In this document: positions 9,883 through 19,623 of the stretch, in pieces
Position numbering within the stretch: the first letter of the stretch is position 1
Layout of the letters: the number at the start of each line of letters is the position of its first letter
NCBI RefSeq assembly: GCF_000143415.4
Contig: NW_003314324.1
Location: 257,811 to 321,810 of the forward strand
DNA from: Selaginella moellendorffii
Lineage: Eukaryota; Streptophyta; Lycopodiopsida; Selaginellales; Selaginellaceae
DNA: 64,000 bases
Direction: 5' to 3'
The notes under the pieces: generated by a model
Databases searched by the model: none
What the model was told of the DNA's origin: nothing
The model's input: only the letters and a program-made list of their open reading frames with translations
Program-made: the position numbers and the translations under genes

Positions 9883-11841
9883 TTAGCTTGAGCTGCTCGA
9901 AACGATGCGCTGCCAATCCATCATGTAGCTCACGGTGCCCGACTCATACTCATCGTCAAACAGCCGGATCGACACGGCTCGCGGCCTCGAATCCGGCATG
10001 GCTGGGATCTCCGCGTCTCCATTCAGCAGCTGGCAGCACCTCTTCATTGTTGGGCGATGGTTTGCATCCGGCAAGCAGCACAGCAATCCCATCCTGATCG
10101 TCTTGAGCACCTCTTCTTCCTTGCCTTCCACTTGCAGCCTCGAGTCTATGGCTTCCACAAGCTTGTCATGCTCGTGCTTCCTCCACACCCAGTCGATCAG
10201 CACAGGGCAATCGTCGACGGTGATGTTGGCTTCCGTGGACTGGACAGTGTGGTCCAGAGCTTGCCGCCCTGCTACGATCTCCAAAACCAGGATCCCAAAG
10301 CTGTAAACATCCGACTTCTCCGTAGCTCTGCCTGTGAATGCCAGCTCCGGAGCGATGTATCCCACTGTCCCGGCCTTCGTCATGGTCTGCGCGCCTTTGG
10401 CATGCTCCATGGACTTGGCCAGCCCGAAGTCCCCCAGCTTTGCGACGAAGTTCTCGTCCAGGAGAACGTTCGCTGCTTTCACGTCCCTGTGAACTATCCT
10501 CTTGCCGAGTCCCTCGTGAAGGTAGGCCAGCGCCTCGGCCACACCTTTCATGATCTCGTAGCGCTGGTTCCACGACAGTAGCACTCTCGGCTGCTTGGAG
10601 AAGATGAAGTGATCCAGGCTTCCGTTGGCCATGAACTCGTAGACGAGCAGCAGCTTGTTCTTCTCCTTGCACCAGCCCCGGAGAGAAACTAGATTGTGGT
10701 GCCGCACCGTGCTGATGACCGAGAGCTCCGCTAGAAACTGAGCCTCAGCGTGCTTTGGTGCCTCGGACAAAGCCTTGACAGCCACCTGAGAGCCGATGCT
10801 GGAGATATATCCCTTGTAAACCACACACGAGCCTCCCTTGCCGAGAAGCTCCTTCGAGCTGAATCCTTTCGTTGCCGAGTGAAGCTCCCTGTACGTGAAG
10901 CTTGTGATCTGGGGAACGCACGGGTATGTAGCTTTCTTCGCCAGGTAGAAACCATAGATCACGATCGTTCCGGCAACAGCCACCGCGAACACTGACAGCG
11001 GAACCGAAGCCTTGACAATCACCCCCTTGTTTCTGTCGCCTCTGGAGAGCTCGGGTGAAACCATGGTTGGAGCTGGAGCTGGATCATCCACTGAAAACGA
11101 CCAACTATAAACGTTGTGGAGCTCGGTCGAGAAACCTGTAGCAGCCGAGAAGCCCACCCACATCTCCGGGAGTAGAACGCTGCTCAAGCTCACGTTGGTG
11201 ATCAAAACCGGTTCTTGCCAGTCCGATCCATTCTCCACCAGCCAGACTTTCACTTGTTCCAAGCTCCCATCGAACTCTATCCTTGCCTTGAGTGTCATGT
11301 TTCTTACGAGGCTCAGCTCGAGCTCGTCCTGGATGATGGTCTTGCCAGTGGAATTCACCCCGTTCACGTCCACCCCGACGTGAGGATTCGGAGGATCCCA
11401 CTCGTTGGAGAAGGTGTCGAACTCCACACCGAAGAGATGGTTGCTCGCGTTCCCGTTGGTTCCCTCGGCGTTGAAGCCCAGATACTGGCCACCCGACGCT
11501 GTGAGATCGAAGCTCATGTGTGGAGAGATGAGGAACGTCATGCCGTCGGCGGGAGCTCCACCGTGGAGGATCTGGAAGACGAAGTGTGTCTGGAAAGAGA
11601 GAGCCTTGCCGGTGGTCTGATCCAAGAGATAGACGGGGCGATTGTAGAACGCTCGCCCGACGCTGTTCTTCCCGGAGCCGATGATCTGAGTGAGAGAAAT
11701 GTACCTGAGGAGAAGATTTGCGTGGCCTTTGGTGTCGATCGTGTCGAGAAAATTCATCTGGCTCAAGTAGAAGCTCCGGGAATCGCCCTGCCGCGGCAGT
11801 AAAAGCGCTATGATCATCGAGAGTATGAGTAAGAGCGCCAT
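9883..11841 (-). CDS. L-type lectin-domain receptor-like kinase
   Basis: A single exon of 652 residues from the chosen ATG. That ATG starts a clean signal peptide ([16 protein letters not shown]); an upstream in-frame ATG at 11922 adds 27 residues and fits worse. A legume-type lectin domain follows (about 22-250, with FGVEFDTF and HVGVDVNGV), then a transmembrane helix (about 276-300) and a Ser/Thr kinase. The kinase has the glycine loop [11 protein letters not shown], lysine in VAVKAL, catalytic loop HRDVKAAN (about 451-458), DFGLAK, APE and KSDVYSFG, so all key residues are present. Proteins of this type sit in the plasma membrane and act in defence and damage sensing; the ligand cannot be read from sequence. 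A divergent promoter is shared with PPOX. Confidence 0.92.
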   Translation of the reverse strand: MALLLILSMIIALLLPRQGDSRSFYLSQMNFLDTIDTKGHANLLLRYISLTQIIGSGKNSVGRAFYNRPVYLLDQTTGKALSFQTHFVFQILHGGAPADGMTFLISPHMSFDLTASGGQYLGFNAEGTNGNASNHLFGVEFDTFSNEWDPPNPHVGVDVNGVNSTGKTIIQDELELSLVRNMTLKARIEFDGSLEQVKVWLVENGSDWQEPVLITNVSLSSVLLPEMWVGFSAATGFSTELHNVYSWSFSVDDPAPAPTMVSPELSRGDRNKGVIVKASVPLSVFAVAVAGTIVIYGFYLAKKATYPCVPQITSFTYRELHSATKGFSSKELLGKGGSCVVYKGYISSIGSQVAVKALSEAPKHAEAQFLAELSVISTVRHHNLVSLRGWCKEKNKLLLVYEFMANGSLDHFIFSKQPRVLLSWNQRYEIMKGVAEALAYLHEGLGKRIVHRDVKAANVLLDENFVAKLGDFGLAKSMEHAKGAQTMTKAGTVGYIAPELAFTGRATEKSDVYSFGILVLEIVAGRQALDHTVQSTEANITVDDCPVLIDWVWRKHEHDKLVEAIDSRLQVEGKEEEVLKTIRMGLLCCLPDANHRPTMKRCCQLLNGDAEIPAMPDSRPRAVSIRLFDDEYESGTVSYMMDWQRIVSSSSS

Positions 11842-12218
11842 GGGAAAGAAAACCTGTGGCAATACCTGGGGCAAAAACATATCGATCGATACGCGCCCGT
11901 GAACGTATCGATCTTGTCGCATCCATGTGGACGATAGCGCAAGTCAATAAGCTCCATTCGCTGTTCTTCCCGATTCTCCGCCCTAGAAAAAGAGAACAAA
12001 CGATCACTGTTAGTCCAGCTATCGATATTTCCGGGAATGCGAATGCGCGCGCGAGCGCGTTGGACAGAGAGCGCGACGATCGACTACCGCCATCAACGAG
12101 GAAGGAAGCCATAAACCCTAAAAGGACTTTGGCGGGAAATAATGACTGCCACGTGGCCGAATGAAATGCGGATGAATACGCATTCCGTTAAGTCAGCCCT
12201 AATTTGAGGGTTTTAGAC
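11842..12218. promoter_or_regulatory. Shared divergent promoter region, lectin kinase / PPOX
   Basis: 377 bp separate the start codons of two divergently transcribed genes, so both promoters and 5' UTRs must lie here or overlap the coding sequence. It holds a purine-rich stretch near 11990 and an alternating gcgcgcgcgag run near 12045. No clear TATA box on either side. Confidence 0.45.
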
Positions 12219-14649
12219 ATGGCGATGGCGGAGGGAGAGACTGGTGAGTTCTTCCGATTCAATCGATGGAATCGATGGAATCGTCTCATTTCTTTGATCC
12301 AGTTCCCGTTCTTGGATCGGTCGCTGTCGTTGGAGCGGGCGCGAGGTGAGTATTTCGATTCTTTTCTCTGCATTTCTCGTGTTCTAATTGATCGGATTTT
12401 GATTCCAGTGGCCTCGCAGCAGCGTATCGATTGCGAGCTGCGGGGGTCTCCGTGACGGTCTATGAAGCGGAAAATTCCATCGGTGGGAAGTTAAAGAGTG
12501 TTTCGGAGAATGGATTCATCTGGGAGAAGGGACCGAACACAATGGTACCGAATATTTTTTCTTTGGTGTTCTTACTTTACTTTTTCTCTTCGTCGCATAG
12601 ACGGAAAATGATCCAAGCATAAGCAGGATGTTTGACGATCTCCATCTTCGCGATAAGCAACAGTTTGTAAGTGTGAAATTCCTCCAAAAGTTTCAAAACT
12701 AACTTGTGCGTCTAGCCGGTGGAGCAAAAGAAACGATACATTGTTCGCAATGCTTCTCCTACGATGGTCAGTTCTTAGACTGTGATTTATGTTTACTACC
12801 TGTTCTATGCAGTTGCCCTCTAATCCTTTGGGATTTATCACTACCGGTCTCTTCTCTGCTCAAGCCAAGGTCTGTCGACTTTTATGAATCTTTTGGGCCT
12901 GACTTGTGTGCCATTAGCTTAAACTTTTGACGGAGCCGTTTTCATGGAAGCGAACGAAAGCAGAATCAAACGAAGACGAGAGGTCTGTGGAAGTTTTCGT
13001 TTTATTGTTTCCGCTCTGAACTATTTTCCAGTGTAGGAGCGTTCATGGAGAGGCACTTTGGTGACGAGGTAAGAAACAGCGCCGGTCCTGGATTCGGGCT
13101 ATTGATGGACCTTTTTATTTCTTAGATCGTAGATTATGCAGTGGATCCATTTGTTGCCGGGACAAGTGGTTCGGATCCTTCCTCTATATCAGTGAGTTTA
13201 AAGTTTATCCTGCCTCTTGCTCTAACAGGATAAACTTTTGTTTTAAACAGATCCGTCACTCGTTTCCAGAATTGTGGTCCTTAGAGAAGAAGTAGAGACT
13301 TTACTACTCCATTTCCTTTCTAACTAAAGTAGAACACCGCGTGCAGCTATGGATCGCTCTTCGTCGGTGCAATTAAATCAGGTTTTAGCAAGAAGAAGAA
13401 GCAAAAATTGCGACCAGTGGAGTTTGAAGACGAAGATTCTGATTTCCCTGCTCGTACACGTCCCCGTCGTGGAGGATCGTTTTCATTTGTAGGTGGCATG
13501 CAGGCAAGTATTTGTTTTGTTTTTAGTTCTGGATGGAGCTGACAGGTTTTTTTTTATAGACGCTGGCCAATGAACTGGTCTCGAGGATTGGAAAGGAAAA
13601 ATTCAAGCTCAATACATTTGTCACCGGATTGGCATGTAACCAACAGGGCAATCCCTCTCGTCAAAGCTGGACAGTAACAGGTTTGGAAACATCGGGCAAG
13701 AGAAGCAAACGCTCGGACAAAACCTTCGATGCAGTCATCATGACGGTATGTTTCTGTTTTCTTTTCTTCTGTTCGTGTTGGAACTGGCTCCTCTTAATAG
13801 GCACCGGTGGACGATGTGAGGACAATGAAGGTTGTCAAAGATGGAAAGCCTTATGCTCTTGATTATCTCCCAACAGTTATCTACGAACCAATGTCCGTGT
13901 TGATAACAATGTTCAACAAAGACTCCGTGAAGCGTGCACTTCCGGGTTTCGGTGTGCTGGTTCCCTCCAAAGAGCAACAAGCAAATGGCTTTCAAACACT
14001 GGGTAATTATTTGAAGCCTTTCAAGGAGAAGTGTCTCACTTGAGTTCTATGATATGCAGGCACCTTGTTCTCTTCATTCATGTTTCCTGATAGAGCTCCA
14101 GAAGACCAGCTGCTGTTTACGACTTTTATAGGAGGCAGCAGGAATACATTGCTAGCATCACGGTCGAAGTAAGTTTGTTTAAGTTGGTGGCAAAAAAGTC
14201 TTCATTGTTTTGGATTTGTCAGGGAAGAGCTCCTTGATGTAACTTTGAAGGATTTGTCTAGACTAATTGGAGTAGAGGGTCAACCAACTGCTATGAGGCA
14301 CGTAAAACTAGTTTTATCCTTTTGGTTTGATAACTTCAACTCTTCTACCAGGCATGTGTATTGGGAAAAGGCGTTCCCACGATACAGCATCGGCTATGAT
14401 AATGTCTTGAATTCTATCCAGAAACTCGAGAGCGACCTCCCTGGACTCTTCTACGCTGGTAAGTTTTTACTTGTGCCGGTCGTGATCCGTAACTCTAAAG
14501 CTCATCCAGGAAATCATCGAGGAGGATTGGCCGTTGGGAAAACAATTGTCTCAGGCCTTGACGCAGCGGAGCAAGTGCTCCAATACCTCCAAGGCTCTGG
14601 AGGCAAGAAAGTTTTCACAATGGCGTCGTTGGAACAGCCTGTGAGCTAG
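12219..14649 (+). CDS. PPOX: Protoporphyrinogen IX oxidase, mitochondrial-type isoform
   Basis: Oxidises protoporphyrinogen IX to protoporphyrin IX, the last step shared by haem and chlorophyll synthesis. I join 17 exons: 12219-12243, 12303-12345, 12409-12544, 12601-12666, 12716-12766, 12813-12869, 12918-12982, 13032-13068, 13126-13191, 13251-13291, 13347-13503, 13560-13745, 13801-14002, 14060-14168, 14223-14297, 14352-14458 and 14510-14649. The frame stays open and gives about 520 residues, near the family's usual length. Supporting motifs are the FAD-binding VVGAGASGLAAA, the acidic VYEAE plus GGKLKS that follow it, [18 protein letters not shown], and the C-terminal [16 protein letters not shown]. 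The lack of an obvious transit peptide points to the PPOX2-like form. Two introns appear to use GC donors (after 13503 and 14297). Confidence 0.9.
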
Positions 14650-14719
14650 TTATGCAAGAATTCAAAGAGAAAGGTACATAGCTTTTAATATACCGGGCCG
14701 AGCGTACAACCATCTTAGC

Positions 14720-14815
14720 TAGCTTGGCCCTTGCAAGCTTCCATAACTTGTTCCTTTGCGAGGTACTCTCACCAGATTCTCGCCCGAGAAACCAGTATGC
14801 CTCGAAAGGTATCTT
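14720..14815 (-). pseudogene. Duplicated scrap of the O-methyltransferase 3' end
   Basis: Read on the minus strand, these ~95 bases encode GFSGENLVRVPRKGTSYGS, clearly related to GFSGVNLVKMPSRDQVIEA at the end of the O-methyltransferase just upstream, but without an intact continuation. It lies head to tail with the gene's own last 30 codons, so it is a short tandem duplication of the terminal exon that has decayed. It also lies in the 3' flank of PPOX. Confidence 0.65.
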
Positions 14816-14824
14816 CACACGCAG

Positions 14825-15955
14825 CTAGTTTTTGTATGCTTCTATGACTTGGTCCCTGGATGGCATCTTGACAAGATTGACACCGGAGAAGCCGGTTCGC
14901 TCGATCAGCTCCTTATACTCCTCAAAGGTCCTGACTCTGCCTCCCACGGTGAACGAAAACATGGCCATGTCCAGGTCCCTCTCAAACGGTGCATCGTCGG
15001 TGTGGATGAGATCCACAATCACGAGCTTCCCTCCCTTGGGCAGCGACTTGAAACAGTTGCGCAGGAGCTTGTTGCAGTGATCGTCGCTAAAGTTGAGCAA
15101 GACCGACTGGAAAATCGCAGGAACTTGGCTTTGATCCAAACAAGTTTCGAAAGAAAACAATGAGCTCTACCTTGATGAGTAGAAGATCTCCTTCTGGCAC
15201 GCTCTCAAACATGTCTCCTCCAACGTGTTTAACTCCTGGCAAGACGAAGAACAAATCAAGGAAACGAACGAGAACTTTGCCGTACCGGGGGTCTTTGGAG
15301 CGCTGGAAACCGTGTACGGCAGATCAAAGTTGACAACCTCAGCTTCCGGATACTTTGCCTTGATCTTGCCCGCGCACATCCCCAGCCCGCCGCCAACGTC
15401 CACCAACTTCTTCGCCCCCTTGAAACCATCGTAAGCCTCGAGGATGAGCTTGATGGTGACGCTGCTCCACGCGACCATGGCATGGTTGAGCAAGGTGTTG
15501 TACTCCTCGTCGTCGTGAGCCCAGACGTGGACCTTGTTGGCGATCTCGTATGGATAGCCGCCATGGAGCACGGCCTCGTGGAGCTTGTGGAGCGAGGCAG
15601 CGGCGTGATCATACGTGCAAACCAGCAAGAGGTGCTGCTCCTCGGCTAGCCATTTGGAGATCCCGGTGCCTCCATAGCGGGTCTCGCCACCGCTCGTCTC
15701 CTCGCTGAGGATCTTCTTGTAGACGAGGTACTTGAGGATGCGGTGGAGGAGATCTGGCTGGGGATTGGTGGCGCCCTGGAGGCGGGAGAAGATCTGGGCG
15801 AGCGTGAGGGGGCCGGACTTGGCGATCATGTCCGGGATGCCGAGGAGAACCGCGGCCTTGAGCACGAAGGGCGTCACCACCGAGAAGATGATGCTCTTGA
15901 GCGCGTAGTGGCCGTCCACCTCCTCCGCCGAGTGCTCTTTCGTCGCTGGGGCCAT
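14825..15955 (-). CDS. SAM-dependent O-methyltransferase, COMT-like fold, altered catalytic site
   Basis: Three exons (15955-15286, 15235-15171, 15106-14825) join in frame to give 338 residues, a normal length for plant class II O-methyltransferases. The N-terminal dimerisation region (ALKSIIFSVVTPFVLKAAVLLGIPD), SAM-binding motif LVDVGGGLGM, HVGGDMFESVP and GGKLVIVD are all present. The family methylates hydroxyls of phenolics such as caffeate or flavonoids. The catalytic histidine of the usual W-x-x-H-D-W-S-D-E-H block is Leu here (SVLLNFSDDHC, codon CTC), and the following Asp is Asn. The protein may therefore bind but not deprotonate its substrate, or may work on a different one. A TATA box lies about 50 bp upstream. 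Confidence 0.88.
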
Positions 15956-16004
15956 GGATTTGTTGCTCTGATCGATGCTGGAGAGGGAGAGCTCGCGAGG
16001 GTGA

Positions 16005-16012
16005 TTTATATA
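16005..16012 (-). promoter_or_regulatory. TATA box of the O-methyltransferase gene
   Basis: The minus strand reads TATATAAA here, about 50 bp upstream of the ATG at 15955, a typical plant TATA position with a short 5' UTR. Confidence 0.6.
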
Positions 16013-17489
16013 CTCGGTTCTATCGCGATGAGATCCGGATATGGCTGTAGTTGGAGAGGTACTTTCGGTGTATAGAAAACAAGTTTCTCATACGTATCAA
16101 GGAGTCCCACGAGGATTAGGTGGTATTTCGCGTCATCGAATCCTGCCCGGGATTTTTTGCTTGAAGAGGTCAATAAATATCGTACGGAAAACAAAAAAAA
16201 TAAAGGTCTCAAAACTAGATTGTTTATTTCTCTGTGGATAAATAAATTTTATTTAAATGTTAATGTATAATTTATACTCTTTAAATAATCTAGATTTTTT
16301 CATTACTTTAATAAAATTATCTACAAAAAACATTGTTCAACGCCTTCCGGGAGCTTCGATCACGGCTGGCCGCTGCTTGGAAATCCAAGTTGGAGCTTGG
16401 ATCACGGCTCGCCACTGCTGGAAATCCAAATTGGCACGACCACAGGCATTGATCCTCTGCAGTACAGAGACACAGCAATCTACACAGCCACAGCAAATCG
16501 CTCGCGTAGAGAGAACCAAACGATGGGGTTTAACAGGAGGCTGAATGTATTTGTATGTTCATTATAAGAGAGCTGACAAAGCCAATCAAAATCAAGTCAA
16601 GGAATCAGTTACCAATCACCCCACCTTGTACAGGGAACGAATGCAAGAATCTATCCTTACGTGAGAAAAGCGATCACTGAAACAATGGTTCTAAATAGCA
16701 CTCCCATCAACATATTAAAACCATGATGAATGAGCAAGAGGAACTAATAGAAACTACTCCAGGCTTGCAGATAAACTCTTCCAGCGAGAAGATGGTGGTC
16801 CAAAAGAATGGCACAAGCTTTTCCTGTACACCATAATGTTTGTATGTGCAAGAAGCTCTGGCACTTACAACTCTGGACTTTGATGGTGGTGTGATTGCAG
16901 GCTATTTCGTTTTACTGTTTTTCACAAGAGGATATCCCAAAGATATCCTCTTGCAGGTGGGAGTGATGGAGCTATGGAGCGAGGGGCGTGGAGCTAGCAA
17001 GCAGTCGCCAGAGTCAAAGGCATGAAAATATCAGCATGGCAACTGACATTGATTACTGGCAAAAGCTGATGACTGGAGTGAGACGAGCTGTCTTAATGAA
17101 ATGGGCCACTTGGACATTTCGGTTGGCGAGTGGAGTGGACAAACCCTGGAGAAGAGCTTTGGGAGCATGGAGCGTGGAAGAGCAAGGCTTGTTGCATGGA
17201 GAATGGAGGTTGGGCTTTATTGGAGTTTGGCTTGGGTAAGGCTTATGGAGTTTGGCTTGGGCTCCGAGAGCGTCAAAACAGTCAATCATCGTATGTAAAA
17301 GAGGAAGTGAAGTGAAGAAGAATAAAGGATGCCTCAATGAAGAGTTCCTAGACAAAGTGCTCTAGATCATGTGAACAAGCGGCTTTGAGTATGGAAGCAA
17401 GGGAGCATCATCGAGCAACCATGGGTATTCCGTGTCCTCGCTATAAACAGTAGTTTTACCTTAGAGAAAATACCTGTTTTAGGTGTTTT
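16013..17489. other. Intergenic region left of the DNA transposon
   Basis: About 1.5 kb with only short ORFs and no recognisable protein motif. The last ~25 bases (ttaggtgtttt) resemble the outer edge of the right gag arm near 30640, suggesting that the transposon starting at 17490 landed in the end of a retroelement copy. Apart from the tandem repeat at 16351-16433, no other structure was recognised. Confidence 0.4.
16351..16433. repeat. Imperfect tandem repeat, two ~41 bp units
   Basis: The unit beginning gagcttcgatcacggctggc and ending in ggaaatccaagttg is repeated at once with a few changes (second copy about 16393-16433). It is too short and only two units long; it is not part of any gene I can see. 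Confidence 0.6.
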
Positions 17490-17560
17490 TATGGCGTGCA
17501 ATTTGTAAAAGGGTGGATTTCACTCACACCATGTGTATGCTTGCTATTGGTCCACATGTA
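17485..17560. repeat. Left terminal inverted repeat and target duplication
   Basis: GTTTT (17485-17489) is the putative target duplication. The inverted repeat starts TATGGC at 17490 and matches the right end in 22 of the first 26 bases, then again over GATTTCACTCACA (17516-17528) and CTATTGGT (about 17543-17550). Confidence 0.7.
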
Positions 17561-18195
17561 TTATGAGTGTGAACAAAACACAGGTATAGAATATTTTGTG
17601 AATATCCAATGGTTATGCCCCGGATGGGGCATCATGCCCATAGAAATGACCCATGCTATGTATGGAATGGAGCCATTTATGGCCCATAGACCATTCATCC
17701 CATGCATTCTACCAAGTTGTTAATGTTGCAAACCAAATGGACAATCAACTAAATTGCTTATCTAGAGCAGTATGTTCTCACATCTTGCTCTTGGCGTTCA
17801 TGGCAAAAGAATTGAATTAAGCAAGTGTTGCTTTTGTTCCAACATTTTGTTGATGGGAGCTCACTCCCAGGCTTTTAAATGCCAAGTTGTGAGTGTTTAG
17901 TGTTTTTTGGCACACCTCTTTTAACATAGTGTTCATAACAAGCGTAAATGAACTCCATCTAGCTCCATTGCAAAGCCATGGATATATACTATCTAGAGTC
18001 ATGTCTTTAATGGATCCCATTGAGTTTATCTTTCGTTGCCATTGATTTCCAATGTAGCTCTCTCAACACTTGAGTTTTGTACCATGATGCTTAGAAGATT
18101 TGCATATGACTCAAAAGTAGGTTGAAGTTTAACCAACTCGATAAATTGGTGGGGCTCATACTTCAATTGTGTACTATGCAAAGATGCATATTGTT

Positions 18196-18470
18196 GATAT
18201 TTGGACCTGGAGTTCTCTCAAGAGGAGCATGCTGAAAGAGATTTGAGAATGTGGAAGTTGCAATTGCATGTAGTAACATTCAAGATAACAATAGACACTT
18301 TCAACATTTTCCAATTATAATTGTTTCAAATTGGACCTAGAGTTCTCTCAAGAGGAGCATGCTGAAGGAGATTTGAGAATATGGAAGTTGCAATTGCATG
18401 TAGTAACATTTAGGTGAGAAGAGCAATGACAATGGACACTTCCAATATTTTCCAATCATAACCGTTTCAA
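18196..18470. repeat. Direct repeat of ~130-140 bp inside the transposon
   Basis: A block starting ttggacct(g/a)gagttctctcaag, running through gaggagcatgctgaa.gagatttgagaat.tggaagttgcaattgcatg and ending near ttccaat.ataa..gtttcaaatt occurs twice in the same orientation, at about 18200-18335 and 18335-18470. The second copy has a ~10 bp insertion. It may be an internal feature of this transposon family. Confidence 0.65.
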
Positions 18471-19623
18471 ATTTTGAAATTTGTGAAAAGGGTTTCCAAG
18501 CATGGGGCAAAACTATCTAATGTATGCCATGCGCTGCAGCCGAAGAACTAGAGTTTTCAGGGATTGAAAGCTCGTACTTTGTAACAGTTTCCTATATGGT
18601 CTAACCCTTTTGCAATGTTTGAGGTTTCTAGGTTTCCTCCTGGCATGGCAAACTGGAGAGGATTTTATGACTTCTTTGAGGCACAACAATGGATCCAACA
18701 GGGGACAGGACCAAGGATTCTATATGATGCCTCCTCCTCTTAAAGCTTAACAATCCCTCTGACAAGGCAGCCCAAGACAACTTCTAATGTTGTGTCAATC
18801 ACTAAGGGGAAAGGTCCTACTGAAGAAAGCGACAGCGAGGGATATGTTACTGCTCGAGATGCAAGCAAGGACAAGTTCACAGACCTAGAGGGTGATTTTG
18901 GTTCTACCATGAAACAGGTTGAGAATTCCTCAAGCGAGGATGGGCATCATGTAGCACCCAAGCTCGATAGTTTTGACTCAGAACCTAAATTGGGAGTTGC
19001 TTTGGAAGCTATAGTGATTACCCTTAGTGAGGCAAGCATAAGCCAAAAGGGTACCAAGGGCTGCAAGTGCCTATAATAGGCATTTGTGGAATATTTTGAA
19101 TATTTTTACCTTTAACTTTGCCAATGAACTGGAAAGAGTCTCTTTCGAAGTGTGAAACATATTTCAAGACAATTATCTATTTTTATTGTGAAAGTGTTTA
19201 CATTACTTCTACAACATCAGCCCAATCCATACAAGCTCTATGGATTTTGGAGTGCCCGGTGGATCTTGTGTTTGGTCCACTCCTTTGACGGGTATGTTAA
19301 AGGGAAGAAAACTTCTCGTGTACATGTGGAGAACTTGAGAAATCGAGTACATGATGTACTCTGTCTCTCAACTTGGATCCAAATAGGCTCTCTCAGTCGG
19401 AACTCTAGAGAATCAACCGCAAAGTGATGGAACTTGGATAACTCTTTTGGGCTCATATCTATAAAATGTTCAAATATACAAGAGTTTTAGTTGTTTGTGA
19501 AAGTAAATAGTTACCTCGAATGATGTCCACAATCTAACTGCGGAAGTTCTCTCCAAAGTCTTGATCAAAGATCAGGCAGTTGATGAACTCCACGGGAGGA
19601 ATGATCGTCCTTACCCAAAAGAC

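Noticed and set aside
9778-11841. Lectin kinase start at 11922
   Set aside because: The upstream ATG adds a charged stretch before a good signal peptide; the ATG at 11841 begins directly with the hydrophobic core.
11105-12112. 335-codon minus-strand frame overlapping the lectin kinase
   Set aside because: It is an out-of-frame shadow of the lectin domain; the kinase frame carries all recognised motifs.
16351-16433. Possible CRISPR-like repeat
   Set aside because: Only two imperfect units without spacers, in a eukaryotic genome.
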